A DNA stretch of 64,000 nt, from NCBI GenBank assembly GCA_013397795.1, contig VZTJ01004398.1, forward strand, positions 129,111 through 193,110, in the 5' to 3' direction. The translations under genes and the position numbers were made by a program. The stretch comes from Orthonyx spaldingii (lineage: Eukaryota > Chordata > Aves > Passeriformes > Orthonychidae). How positions within the stretch are numbered: position 1 is the stretch's first letter; the number at the start of each line of letters is the position of its first letter. The notes beneath the pieces were generated by a model that saw only the letters and a program-made list of their open reading frames with translations, made no database searches and was not told where the DNA came from. Of the stretch, positions 22,965 through 36,100 are shown piece after piece.

Positions 22965-23030
22965 CAGCCCATGAACTACTGAAGACAAGAGCTGAATGAG
23001 CTGAAGCACTTGGCACCTCTTCAGCTGGAA
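22965..23030 (-). CDS. candidate 66-nt MAP2 cassette exon (unrecognised)
   Basis: On the minus strand a long pyrimidine tract (CCCTTCTTTTCTCC) leads to TTGTCCCAG|TTCCAGC, which looks like a very good 3' splice site. In the phase used by all neighbouring MAP2 exons, 66 nt stay open and encode (V)PAEEVPSASAHSALVF and a few more residues. They end at GGCTG|GTGTGTGG, again leaving one base G. Entry phase, exit phase and length all fit the surrounding gene. The donor is only moderate, though similar to the one used by exon 8. I know no MAP2 protein with this peptide, and a chance pairing of splice-like signals is quite possible. RNA evidence would decide. Confidence 0.3.
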
Positions 23031-24984
23031 CTGGGACAACATGGAGAAAAGAAGGGAAAGTTGATATGATCAGAAGCTGAACACAGAGAAGGAAGATATT
23101 CAGATGGGGAGGTTCTTCCAGCTGTGGGTTTTTTTTATCCAGGGGCCCTTCAAAAGCAAAATGCATCAACAAGAGTGAAGGTGAAATCCCAGGACTTCCC
23201 TATACTGTTGCAAACAAGGCTGAAAATCCCTTCTTTATAGGCTCGGAACAGATTGTAGGCAAGAAAACAGAGGCCTTGCCTCTGCTCCTTAAAACTGCAG
23301 GAACTGACAGCAGTAAAAATGCTTAATACATGCTATTGTGATGGTCCAAAATCACCAGGAGTGCAAAGTCTGGTTCTGTTTGGGGCTGTTACATCTGTGG
23401 CTATTTCACAGATTTACATTGTCTGTTTATCAGTTTGAATAAAAATATTTTCAGAATTAATGCAGATAATTTCATTAACAGGATAATGATGTATTCTAAG
23501 GAGGCTCTGCTTTTATTTCAGCAACAAGAAAAATCCTTTGTTATTATAGTCCCTTCTAATATTTTCCATCTCAAAGCATGGGAAAAATCCCTAATGCATT
23601 TCAAAGTCCAAGATTAAAACCACTTCTCACAAAGGCTAATTCTGCTTTACCTTCCTTGTATATTTTGAGAATGCCTTTCAAAGAAGTAATTTTCAGTGTC
23701 AGTAGATCCATTTTCATGTGACGCTTGCTTCTTTTCAGCTTATAAAACATTCTTACTTGGTATAGAAAGGTTAACCTGCCTATTTCAAAGTGGAAGACAG
23801 TCCATCAGAGGCACCTTTCTATCCTGTAATGCTTAAATTTTTTTTTACATGAAGATGTTGTTGACCATCGTCAAAAACCACAGAGCACAAAAGAAATTCC
23901 AAGAAATTAGAATATTACATCAGTCCCACATGACCAGATACAACTGATAAAAGGATTAGAGGGTGCTAGGGAGAATTTTTTAGTTTCCTGAACAAAATTA
24001 TGTTGATATTATAGTTGAAATAAATATAACTTCAATAAGGCAAATCAGTTCTCTTACCTTCTGCAGCAGTAAAAAGGGACAGGTTCATTTGCACGTTTTC
24101 CTGCAGCCAAATCAAAGAAACCTACATCTAACCGACTCCTTTCTCTCATGAAATAAACTTGACCCACAAACCTCTCTGTCTTTCCTATATTTTTTTTTTT
24201 TCCTTTTAATTTGTGTTTGCTGCATGGCTGGCCACATCCACCTTTGTCAGTCTACAACAATGATTTCCTTCCTACATTGACTGAAGAAGTCTCTTGGATT
24301 CAAAGCAATGCAACACACACTGACAAGTGCATTAGGAAAAGCTTCTAGGAGAAGGGAAAAAAAAGGTCTGAGGCAGCTACACCAAGTGCTCACCTTTTTT
24401 GTTCAACAAATTAATAAACTGTATTTTACTAAGCAGAAAGACGGACAGTGTAAAGATGCATGAGGACAGCCAGATGGTATAGGGAATGGGAGGTTTAAAC
24501 AAGTACAGTAAAACTGGGTCAAACCCTACTGAGGCAAACTCTTCTGAATGGGAACTTTGCCTGAATAAAATTGACATGTCTGGCTCACTCAGGTCAACAA
24601 AAACTTAACTTACCCACAGAAAATAAGGACCATATCTTCTAATACAGCGCACAAGATTTTTACTACCATATTTACTACACTGAACTGACAACACTGATAT
24701 TTTGGTAAAAAGCAACATAATATATTTTTGGTGAAATTATTTCCAAATTCTTTCTGTTGCTTCAAACAACTCCAAAGTGAGTTCCTGTTTGAGAGCCAGA
24801 CATAAACAAGAAGCTTCCAGCACAGTGCACTAAAGACTCAGGGCATCACTTCTGTCCATACTTTCCTTACAAACCAGCCATCTGTTCTGAAAAATGAAGC
24901 ACTGAATCAAAATCTTCCATGTCATAGAAAAGTCTCTTCTGACTAATGTTAAAGAAAATTATTTGAAAGTTATTAAAAACCACA

Positions 24985-25175
24985 ACATTGTGTAAATCAT
25001 TGAAACACCTCCCAAACACTGTCCTTTCAGTCCTTATAACCACCTCTGCAGGGTAAGTGCTATTACATTAATTCAATTCTACATGCAAGGAAAGAGAAAA
25101 TCAACAATGTTAAGTGACTTGCTGAGTCATTTGCACAGCTGGGAACTGCAGTCTGGCAGCAGATAATAACCTCAA
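24985..25175 (-). repeat. MIR-like ancient SINE
   Basis: GGTAAGTGCTATTA, GTTAAGTGACTTGCTGAGTC and CACAGCTGGGAACTGCAG fall in the order and spacing seen in the reverse complement of the MIR core-SINE family. Divergence is high, as expected for an element predating amniote radiations. A related core-SINE is possible. Limits are approximate. Confidence 0.55.
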
Positions 25176-26820
25176 GTTGTAGAGTGTTTTGCCACCTTCC
25201 TGTGTTAGTACAACTAGGGGCCAATCTACAACCTCCTGTCAATTAACCAATACCAGCACCTTATAAAATCCTAAAATACATGCAAATATACAGCTGATAT
25301 AAGCAGCACACAAAGCGAAACCTAAACCTGAGGCTAATGGAAGAATCTTGACATTGGCCTGAAGCAGAAGCCCATTACCGTGATATGAAAAATCAAAAAG
25401 CATTCACAGGATTAGCCAAGTGAACTATATATTAAAAAATAGTGATAAACCCCTGGTAACAACTCTAAAAACTTTTGCTAATGCCTTACCAGTTCTCTTT
25501 TCAGTCAATAGTTTTGACTGCCATTACCTCTGGGTGATGAGTCTAGGAACTGTTGTATTATTTTTTAAACACACAACGAGCAGGTATTTTTTTAAAAAAC
25601 AGCAACAATCAATTATTCAAGTTCTTTGTAACTGTTACTAACCACACCCAGTAGGCCCTTCCAGTAGAGCAGACTGGCAAATGTTGTTGTTAACACAGCC
25701 TGTAATTGCACTGTCTCAAAAACAACTGCATGACGGAACACGCCTAATTGCAGTGTCTTCATAAACTGTGTCAGACTATGCTAGCATGTGAAATAGCAAC
25801 CATCCACTTCCAAAATTCATAGAGGCTCTGTGTTAAAATACCAACAAAGTTTGTTCAGCAGGATGATAAATTATTTTCATGCACTTATGCAATAAAAAGA
25901 AAGAGAAAATGCCAAAAGAAAATCCAAGAAAGAAATAAGAGGACACATAAAAAAGTTACTGACATGGCAGAGTTCAACTGACAGTCCCCTGGAGATTCTG
26001 AACCCAAATCCTTCCCTCTTATTCCCATGATACAGCTCAGTTTTAACACACTGCTGTCTCCCTGTACTGATAGCCTTTATGCAGCAGTCATCTTTTGCTG
26101 AACAAAGTACTGATGCACACACCTACACGCAACGTGGCAGTTTTGCTGGGATTTAGGCCTCTGCTTAACATTAAGCCAACACTTCAGTTCTTTGCTGGAG
26201 GAGATTTCAGCAGGAGGAAAATGCAGTGATCATGGGCTACTGAAATGGAACGCTTGTGTAGAACAGAACAGAAATTTGCTTTGTAAGACTAGAATGTGAC
26301 TGCTGTACTTTGTGTACAGAACACCCAATATATGCAGGCACTGGAGCATGAGTTACATGTTGAGGGCCAAAGAAACAATCCAGCTCTGAATTGCCTCGCT
26401 TTCGTGCATTTAAGATTCCAAACCAAAAGGCAATGGAAATTTTAAAAAATGCAGCCAAATAAATCTCAAGAAACAGAAGATGACCCATACTTAATCATAG
26501 TTTTGGTGACCACAGCGGACAGCAGACACCTTGGCTCATATTGCATACAACAGACAAGAAAGTGAGCAACACTATCTCTTTTTCTTTAGCATGGATGTAC
26601 TTAGCATATCCCTCAGCTACCTCTGTGCATATGTCTACCTCATCCATGCACTGCAGTTGATTTGCAGATGGGGAGTTATTGCTGGGAATGCCTTATCTGT
26701 TCACATGGAAAGTATCTCCACTGCAGAAAGTATATTCATTTTCTGATTCCCCCATCCTTTAGATTCATGTCTCATCCCTCTGCTGACAGCTCTGCACTGC
26801 AACGTTCAGGAAACCCTTAC

Positions 26821-26898
26821 CTTCCTCCAGAACTCCAGTCTGCTCAGAAGCTGGTGATGGAGGTGGGGAAGGAGGCAGGTTGGCTGACTCTTCAACTG
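26821..26898 (-). CDS. MAP2: MAP2 exon 7: Pro/Ser-rich linker (residues 126-151)
   Basis: This 78-nt exon reads (A)VEESANLPPSPPPSPASEQ followed by TGVLEE, matching the mammalian segment with the PPSPPPSPASEQT run. It lies between the PKA-binding helix and the projection arm. The acceptor is TTTCTAG|CAGTTG and the donor GGAAG|GTAAGG, both in phase 1. In mammals this exon joins to the giant exon in MAP2b. In MAP2c it joins directly to the exon found here at 6015-5954. Both joins keep frame here because each downstream exon starts with the last two bases of a codon. The serine-proline pairs are potential proline-directed kinase sites. Confidence 0.95.
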
Positions 26899-28498
26899 CT
26901 AGAAATCAAACAGTGAGAATAAGATACAGCCATTAATTCCACAAAGACCAATACATGACACAAGCTGCAGTCAGCCTGTTCCGCCCAGTTGAGGAATTCT
27001 CTGATGGGGACTCATGCCTGCTGGATTTTCAGACAGATCCTTGCAGAATACATGGACTTCTGAAATTATAATGAAAGGATTTACTTTTCTGTTGTTGATT
27101 TGTTTTCTAATGGTACGAATTATTCACAGAATTCAGGTCATAGAGCACAATATAAAAATCAAATACATTATACTCTTTTAAATCAGTATTGCTTCTTTAA
27201 AAGTCTTCAGTCACCCAAGGCAACAACAAAAAAGCATCCGAGCACAAGAGGTATTACAAATTCACACCAACTACCAGAAACTGGCATCCAGTCTCTTCAA
27301 TCTACCTTGAGTACATGAAAAAACCTCATTCTGCACACTTTTTTTTCTTCTGCTGAATTCAAGGTTAATCACAAAATGCATGCAAATATTGATTGCCTAA
27401 ATGCAAAAGATATCAGCACAGGGAACTTATATCAATTGTGACATAACAGTGATTCAGCTGAGCAAGGCATAGTGAAAACTTAAATACACTTGGACTGGGA
27501 TTTACATTCATTCCCAGTCAAGAGACCAGATGCTGGAAACAAATGATTTTTTTTCAATTATTTCAATTCAAGTATGATGAAATCCTAAACAAGCTTCTTA
27601 AATGAACTCAGCATAACCTCTGCATTTGATCTCATACCAATCACTTTGAGATTTTTTTTCTTTAAAATCAGATCCACTCCTGGGGCTTAACCAATGGTTA
27701 AAAAAAAAAAACCCTGAACAAATCTGTTTTAACAGATCTGTCTTATCAACAGCATCTTTCAACAGGCAGATCTTAATTTACAGTTCAGGGCTTCTTTCCA
27801 AGCACAGACAGGTCACTTTCAAAGTCCCAACAAAATTTTCCAGGATTCCTCCTACTGATTTCAGTGTGATTTGGAAAAGACCATATGCGACTTGTCCTTA
27901 AGATGTGCTGTCCAGAGACAAAGTATTTATAAATTCATCACAATGCATCTGACCACAGTTACTGTAACACCAACAGTTGTTACCTGAAGACACACTTCTC
28001 ACAATGTCTTTTAAATGACTTCTCTGACTAGATGGAACTGAACATCCATTTTGCCTCTACCAGGCCTAAGTGATTTGGAGAATTGGGGTCTTCCATGTAA
28101 GACTGAGTCTCTGCAAAGAAGGAAATTACCAAGCAATACATCTTCCTGCTGCAGTTCTAAGATAGTTCAATGAAGCAAAAAATCTTGGGAATCAAATTTC
28201 CAACGAATATTCTAAATTACTCATTGACTTTAATTCATTCCTAGGCAAGGCCCAAGCACTGCACCAAAGCAAGCAGAATGCCTGTGAGGAAAACACCGCA
28301 GCGCATTGTTTTGATTTAATCACAATGTACATGCACTCAGCAGAATCTATCCTAGGACAGGCTTGCAAAACTTCCTTACCTCAAGATGGAGTATGTCCTT
28401 TCTCTGGCCTTTGGTGTACATGTTTTGAGCTACTGCAGAAGTTTTCTGGCAAGGAGGAAGCACTTTAGGTACAAATAGCTGCATACCTACCTTCTTTT

Positions 28499-28557
<59 letters not shown>

Positions 28558-29213
28558 CACACATACACACATGCACTTGTATTTCAGAGAAACATTTCAC
28601 AAAGGAGGCAACAGGAGGTTGGAGACACAGCATGGACCACTGGCATTGTTACCATTTCCAGTACATACCGCTGGCGTTTTCTTTTACCACATGTGACTCC
28701 TCCTTCCACAATCTGCCCTCACTTTGCTTGGTTGCTCTCAACCTGGTGTGTCCCATTCCCTTCTGTTTCCTATGGAGGTGCTCCACCTCCATCCATTTGA
28801 GTAACTACCACCTGATCAGCAAAGCCTCACTTTCTTTTTATATGTCACTCTATCTTTGCCTCTTCAGACATTAATCCTTCATGCTGTACATGGCTGAACA
28901 GAAACAGTCCCAACAAACATGATGACAAAACCCTACCACCAAAAACAGTCATGGTTGTGCTACTTGTGAGTCAGAAACAAGGTGGAGAACTGCTATTAGA
29001 GCAAACAGGGAATGAGACAGTCACAGGGCCATGAAGAACCTGGAATACAAGGATCCTGCCATCATCCTGTGGTTCCAGGATTTATCCACTGGTGGCTACG
29101 GTTTACCCACAACCATAAGCAACGTGAATACACAGCTGAAATTGAGTTTTTTAATATACATATAGACATTTACAGACACAAGGATACCTGGAACATTCTT
29201 TGTCTCATTTTAC
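26899..29213 (-). other. MAP2 intron between exons 5 and 7 (2.3 kb)
   Basis: Intron between GTAAAATG and TTTCTAG. It contains the TAGA microsatellite at 28500-28557 and otherwise no recognised feature. The rarely described mammalian exon 6 was not found. Confidence 0.8.
28500..28557. repeat. TAGA tetranucleotide microsatellite
   Basis: About 14 uninterrupted copies of TAGA, followed by a short CA/CATA-rich tail. Such long pure tracts are usually length-polymorphic. It lies in the intron between exons 5 and 7, about 0.6 kb downstream of a CR1-free stretch and away from splice sites. Confidence 0.97.
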
Positions 29214-29327
29214 CTAAAGGTAGGGATCCAGGCTGATCTTTGTGCTGGGCTTCTTTTTCCTGTTCACCTTTCAGGACTGCTACAGCTTCAGCTGTTACTA
29301 CTTGTACTATCCTCGCAGACACTTCTT
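29214..29327 (-). CDS. MAP2: MAP2 exon 5: PKA RII-binding helix (residues 88-125)
   Basis: The 114-nt exon reads (E)EVSARIVQVVTAEAVAVLK followed by GEQEKEAQHKDQ, almost identical to mammalian MAP2. In mammals this segment is the amphipathic helix that docks the type II regulatory subunit of protein kinase A. The alternation of I/V/L with charged residues fits that role. The acceptor is CCATAG|AAGAAG after a T-rich tract and the donor is TTTAG|GTAAAA. Both boundaries fall after the first base of a codon, so the exon is symmetric. The last residues (PGSLPL) differ from the mammalian TAALPL. Confidence 0.96.
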
Positions 29328-32300
29328 CTATGGCAGTAGCAAAGTCAAAAAAAGAAAGAAAAGCATGCTAATCAGAATGGTGTTTTAAAATCATAACGAT
29401 TAGCTTAAACAATAAGAAAAACAGAGGTTGACTTAATCCATTTTTAAAACATAATCTTTATTTCCTGAAATAAAGGAAATCATTAAAAATAAAAGAGAAG
29501 GACCAGATATTCCAAAGATTTCAGTGGAAAATGACAAGTATTTATAAAAATCAGGAGATTGCTCTAAGCAAGATGCACAAAGCATCATTATTTAATGTTC
29601 TTTCTATTAGGAACAATGTGCAGCAACTGCAGTATTTTAAGATGATCTTTAAATGTCTAGAAAAATTTCTGTAGGTACTGTTTTGCAAACAGGGGTAGAA
29701 TGGGCAGCTGAGTAATGGAATTTCTTGACATTTAACATATGAAGTTAGTTGCATTCTAACATGCACTTTGGATGCTAATTCCTCCTCAGCAGAACACAGT
29801 ATGCATTAAAGGCACTTCCCAGACAGCCATCTAAGCTGATGAGGGACGTGAAGGGCCAAGTAACATTCCTGAATTATTAAAATCAATAGTTTGACTTCCT
29901 CCCCTCTTTTAAGACTGCCACACAAAGCTTTATTTAAACAGTAGGTCTGAGTATCATGCAAAAGGATTGCAGAGGATAACATTTTTTTGGTGGAATGGGC
30001 TCTTTGCTGCTGGCCCCCTGACATGCTCCATGCATGGAGCTGGCTCAGGCACTGCAGGCTTGGCAGAGCTGGGTGAAGCAGAACCCACGTTCTGCTCTTC
30101 CCCACTACCTTCAAGGTGTAGCACACCTCAGAAGGGCTGAGGAACTGGCTGCTCTGGGGAGCAGAGGGTAGTAGTAGGACCATTCAAGGAGTGAATTCTT
30201 CCAAACTGAGAAACTGTGTCTCAGCTCAACTCTAGACCCACTCAAAAGTGCAGTGAAACGTCATCAGGCACACAGCTGCATGTGGAAGCAACCAGAGAAG
30301 TTTCCTGCTCTCTGGAAGTTCAGTTACCTTTGATCTAATAAATCAGGGTCTTAAGGGTTGGTTCACCAGAATTCAGAGAAAAAAGGGTTTGTGGTTCTTA
30401 TGTGTATATGAGTCTGCTCTCCCTTAGTCATTAAACAATATATTTTTCTGTCTCAGCCAAACTCAGTGGATATAAACCCATCCCCTCTCCAGCTATATCC
30501 AAGGGCTCCCAATACAAATGGAGCTGACCCCTAGGAAGGCCACAAGCTGCACAGTCACAACCCATGAGCTGCGCAGCTGGGCACACCTGGGAACAGGGCA
30601 AAACTTCACTGCTGCTCCAGCCCTCGTGTGGAGACAAAGGTTTGTAATGCCCGATGTCAATACACTCTGCTCCTGCCAGAGCCTCCATTAATCACCATCC
30701 TGAGGGCAGGAATCAAAGCTCTGCTCACCCATTACCACGTCCTTCAGGCAAGAACTGGTTGGGAAGGGCAAGTATATTTAAATCAATGCCCTACATGTAA
30801 CTTCATAGCAACCACACTGGCAAGGGACTGTCCATTAGATTAATAATGATTTCTTTACACAGTTACTCTTACAGACTTCCCTTGTATTTTAACGTGAAGC
30901 TATTCCTCTTCATTTGTCCTTTAGAAAAGCCAGTTGTTCTCCCCAAAAAACACAGATGTGAGTTACTTGACTTCCACAGCCATGTTTGTCTAAAACCAAA
31001 GTGCTAGATTAATCTTTCTTTTATACAAACTATTTAATGAGATATTAAAAATCCCCACCCACTGGCAAAGAACATTCCTAATTGTTGGTATTTATACCTT
31101 ACAATTCACTGCACTCCTGGCTGGTCACCTGGAGAGCAGTAACTGCAACAGTTCCATTGGCTGCTGCCAACAGCAAAAGTAGACGGATGAATATGCCAGA
31201 ACAACTACCAAGCAATGAAAAAAACAAAACAAGCTGATTTGAAAAATATGAATTTGAAAAAACATTTGAAATACATTAATATAAACTTGCCAAGGATAAA
31301 TTCAGACTAGAAATCTAAAGATGCTACTTTTCTGCTGTCAGGGGTGAGATGTTCTGGCAGCCTTCCACATTGCAGGAAACAAATCAACTGTTTTTTGAGA
31401 TAAGGCTCAATACGTTTATGAAATGGACTACATATGATACAGGTGCCTGTAGGAGGAGGAGACTATGAATAGCAGCTCTAGTTCTCTGTTCTTCTATTCA
31501 ACAACACACCCCTAGTATGAGATGAAACTCCCCTTTGTGGTTAAGTATATCAAATTGAGCACCATAACCCCATCAATCAAGTAACGCATGTGGCCAGTCC
31601 TATAGATCAAAGAACATGGATACTGATTTAAAGCCCAGCAACCTTCCCAGCTGCCTTTCAGGGGCCTGCACATCTTTTTGGGGCTTTGCACCTCACTTTG
31701 GGCTGCTTCCACACCTGCTGGATGCTGAGGGTGCTTCTCGGCACGTCTTGGTTCCTTCCTCTCGTGAGAAACACAGAACAGATACTTCCCAGACCCTCCC
31801 AGACTCTCACATAGTGCTGCTGTTGCAGACCAGTGGACTGGACGCAAATCTGGAATCTTTACAGGTCCTGACAGCTCCCTGTGTTGTGAGGCAAATGCAG
31901 CCTGCAAAGCTTGAGCAATTCTGGGAAAACCTGACAGAACGAACCTGTGGCTTAGCCCATCCTCCTCCAGCAGACACATGGGGCCCGCCCCACACCACGG
32001 CATGCTGCAGCACCTTCCATGGGTTGGAAATAAACTGCTCTTCCAGAAAGCATCCTTTGATACCTGGTACATTCCTGTTCAGATTCTGCTCTTTCAGAGC
32101 AGGAAGGAGCATCGCCCTGACAGCTCTGGTGAGTATGGAGGACAGCACAGAGCTTCACTGAGTGCCATGGCTACAGAAGACCCCGCACCAATTCCTGCCA
32201 CCACTTCACACTGAAGGATGTGACACATAGCCCTCCTGCCAAAATTTCCACCAAACTACTAATCACAACACCAATGACAAAAGCAGCATCATCAAGTCTA

Positions 32301-33099
32301 TACTATTAGCTCAGATGAACAAATCAAGACTCAATGAGGAAGAGTGTTAAAATAATCCGTTTTTGGAGTTTATGTTCACATGAAAATTTAATAAAAGGCT
32401 CCAATTAATTTCTGATATAGAATATGCAAATGTATATCACATTTAGTACCTTGGAGCATATCCAAAGAAAATCCACTTGGTCAACTGCTTTCTATCAGCC
32501 AACCTACTGCAACCCTCCTCCTAGCAGGGTTAAGACAAATCCTTCTTAAAAACTGCCTCATTTGTAATAGAATTTATACTTGTTCCCATCTGGCCTGGTT
32601 CTCTAGTACAAATGGGCTCTACAAGCCTGGAAGACAGTTCTCATCCTCTCATCTCTCTTCCTGATTTACTTTGCTTGGACAAAGATAATGTTCCACAGGG
32701 AGATACGTCTGAGGATGAAAGGTTGTTTCCTGATAAATAGAAATTTCTATTTCAGGCTATGCGAAATAAGTAAATAGAAATACAAATGGCCTCTGGGCTT
32801 GTATTTTTTGTTCAGTTTATTGTTTTGTTTGGCAGTATTCTTTAATCAAGAAAGGCTTACTTCTGAACACTCTGCTGATGGATATTTTGGGTGACACAGG
32901 AGGCATACGCAGTTCATCAGAAATGCAGTGCTTTTGCCGTACATGACTGCTGCAAAAGGACAGACATTTCTGTACTAATGGACACTATAAATAGAAGATC
33001 CAGTGGCAAGTCAAATCCTCACAGGGCTACTAATTGAGACTTTTCATGGTTTTCTTATGGTTCAGTTAAACTTCAAGGCAAGTCTAATGATAAAGAACA

Positions 33100-33158
33100 A
33101 ACAAACAATCAAAACCAACCAAACAAAAAAAAAAAACCCAAAACCAAAAAAAAAGGAT
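33100..33158. repeat. A/C-rich low-complexity tract
   Basis: A run of CAAACAAACAATCAAAACCA type sequence ending in uninterrupted A stretches. It looks like simple-sequence decay or a retroposon tail; no body was recognised next to it. Confidence 0.7.
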
Positions 33159-36100
33159 AGTTAGGCAACTTGGATGCCAGGCTATGTATTCATTAGACAT
33201 AGTTTTGCTTGTAGACATTTATGTTTCCTCTCTTTAAACAAGTAGATTCCCTCTGACTCTACTTCATGCCGCAGAAACAGCACTAACCTACAACAGATTA
33301 CAACAAATAGATTTATTTCTTACAGGCAATAAGGAGCATGGCTTTACGTTAGACTCCAACAGAACAAAGAACAGCAACATGCCTTTCCTTTGCATTTTGC
33401 AGAATGTAAAATGCTGCTCCTTTTTACCAAGATGTCAGCTGTTCATGATACAGGACACAGACGTAGCTTCACAGTTTGATTTCAGGGAATACAGCACCCT
33501 AAAATATAGGCAGTCCTTGAATGGGATGCCCATAACAGAGAGAAAACATAGTGAAAACCCTCAGCATGAACTCTCCAAAGCCCCAACAGAGAGCAAGCCG
33601 AGGTAAGAGGCCAGGGGCTGATATACTGGGACGGTGGTTCTGCTGCTCCCTCAAAGGTCACTTCAGACCACACTCCAACAGGGCTGCCAGGTCAGCTCTG
33701 CCCAGCTGCTGCCAGTGTCATTGAACAGAGGACTCTGCCCTGCTGAGACGACAGAGTCCTGTCTGGGGCACTACACTAATTTAAACCAAAGTTAAAACTC
33801 AAATTAAGCAGTCTGTGCGCCTGGTTTTGGAAGTCAGCCCAATTCTTCTATAAACCCCAGGATACCAAATGAGGAGATCTAGAATCTCCCTGTCCCAGAG
33901 ATGACTTGGGGACACAAACTCTTTCCAGAGTACTAAGATGCACAGGGGATGCTGAACCAGCCTTCCCTCTCAGCTGGGTTTAGAAGGCCTGCTGCCTCCA
34001 AAGGCTGCCACTCTCCTCACAAGTAAGTCCAAGGACACAAGAGCTGTCCAATCCCCAGTCCAGCCACTCTAGCACTGAGATTTACACTGAAGCAGGCATC
34101 ATTCAACATTCCTTCCAGATACCTGAGGCCCCCTTCCCTGACAGAGACTCAGCCAAGGGCTGTTAAAAGAGATGACATGCCAAAGACTGGCTACAGCGCA
34201 GTCCAGTATCTGGGATCAGATCCTGTACAAGGCCAAGATGTCATTTCAAAGCTCTCCTTCATTTCTTATTGATCCTGCTACATTTGTCACTGGACTGCAG
34301 ATGTCTCCACTGGCACATTACCTACAGTACTTTCATTTCCCATGACACCTTTCCATTCCATTAACTTTTATGACATACATGTTTACCAGCCTCAGAGACA
34401 GACATACAGACGGTGGAAAGAGTCTTTTAAAAAAGGTGTCTGAGCTTTCAGGTTCTGACATAAATATTTCCACAAAATAGTTAAAAACTAGTTTTTTAAA
34501 AGATCTGCACCTACAAAGGCAAGAGTAAAAGTCAGATCTGTGAGACATCTCCACAGTGATGTGTGATGTCTGTTCTTTACATGCCCTTTTAATGGTTTCC
34601 TTCAGCCTCTAGCACTTTTTCCTCTTTCTCTTCCAACCGACCACAACCTCAGGCTCAATTCATGGAGAAGCTGAGTTTCCTATGAACACCAATTCTTAGG
34701 TGAAACTGTTCAGCTGTTTGTTCCTGACAGCCCTCATCCAGCAGTGCCTTTTATCTTCTCTCTCTCCCCTCTCTGTGCAATGCTGTTTGATTACTCTGAG
34801 GACTGGTTTTGACAGTAGACACTGCCTATGGGCAGGGCTCACAGCCTCTCCCTGCCTCACAGGTATGTGACTGACACTGATGCAAGGATCCTGCTGGCAG
34901 AGGAACTGGGAGCTGGTACAGCTCACCCTGGGAACAGCCTGCTCGTCACCTCATGTAACAGTGTCAGTGATTTCTCAGGCCAGAGTTGCTCCAGTCAGAC
35001 CAGTTTGTCTCCCCAGCTCTTCTCCTTTCCTGCCTGTAGTCACCTGTGTTTCATTACTGCCATTTAGCCACATCACTCAGCCCACTTATCTATTGCTTCT
35101 TCCCACCCTGAGAACCCATTTCACAGCAACAGGGACAGCTCCTCCTGACAGGAAAATGCATTTCACATTCCTGCAATTTCACCAGGACAGTCTTCCCAGA
35201 CTGGAGCAGCATCACCCCTCCCTCTTTGTGGCAACAGCTCTATCTGATGCCACTACAGTGGCAGCAAGACCTTGAGTTTGCTGTGGCCACAGAAGATGCC
35301 ACCTGGTCTATGTAAAGCAGAACTTGTTTATGGCATAAACAAACTTGAACCACATGCCACAACAAGTGCTCCAGGAGAAAACCAAAGAAAAGGGATGATA
35401 GGAAGGAGGCACAGAAAGAAGGAGACTGCAAATTGTGTCAAAACTTCACATGCATTCATAAGGTAACCTATCAGACACCTACCAAGAAAAAACAGTGAGC
35501 TTGGTTAAAGGGTAATTAACGCTCCTGGAGCACTGAGGCTAAAGAAGGGATTAAAGAAAGTTGCAATCAGACGGAAAGGATAAAATAATATGTTTTATTA
35601 ATTTTGCTACATTTTAGGGAAAGAACACAGGCAGAGCACACAAAAGGATTAGCTACATGTGCTTGCAGAATTGTGAAAACAAAGCAATTTCAGTCAAACT
35701 GTGCCTGTCAAAATCCTCAGTGGGGTTCAGAGCAGTTTCCAAGGTAACCAGCACTAATAGTTGGCACAGTGGAATCAAGTCAACAACAAAAGCACAGAGA
35801 AACCTGCACTGCCTTGTGAGGCAAAACACCCCACATATTCCTGCAGAAAGAAAAGATAAAAAACAACTATTTGCTATCTTTGACGATTTGAAAAGCAAAC
35901 AGGACCTATGGATTTTTTTTCCCCCGGGTACTGCAATTACGAGTGCAGCCAGGCTATAAACCAAATAGCTATTCGATTTGTTTAGAGGCATTAGCCAGTC
36001 CCCTAAGGACAGGTCCTGAATTCATGCACAGCTTTCCTGGAAGCTGGTGGATGACTTGTTTCAGTCAAGACTACAGAAATGTTGGGGGGGAAAAAAGACC

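Larger units (their letters stand above)
20788..26820 (-). other. MAP2 intron between exon 7 and the 243-nt cassette (6.0 kb)
   Basis: It holds the 66-nt candidate cassette at 22965-23030 and a MIR-like SINE at about 24985-25175. The rest is AT-rich intron with nothing I can name. Confidence 0.75.

Noticed and set aside
25877..26122. 81-codon minus frame as a cassette after exon 7
   Set aside because: It contains a cysteine- and phenylalanine-rich sequence unlike the projection arm, and no matching phase-1 splice-site pair.
28500..28557. The regularly spaced repeat as a CRISPR-like array
   Set aside because: It is a pure TAGA microsatellite without spacers, in an animal intron.
30431..30688. 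85-codon minus frame as another MAP2 cassette between the start-codon exon and exon 5
   Set aside because: A CCCAG|GTGTGC donor-like site exists, but no convincing acceptor in phase 1 and no MAP2-like peptide were seen.
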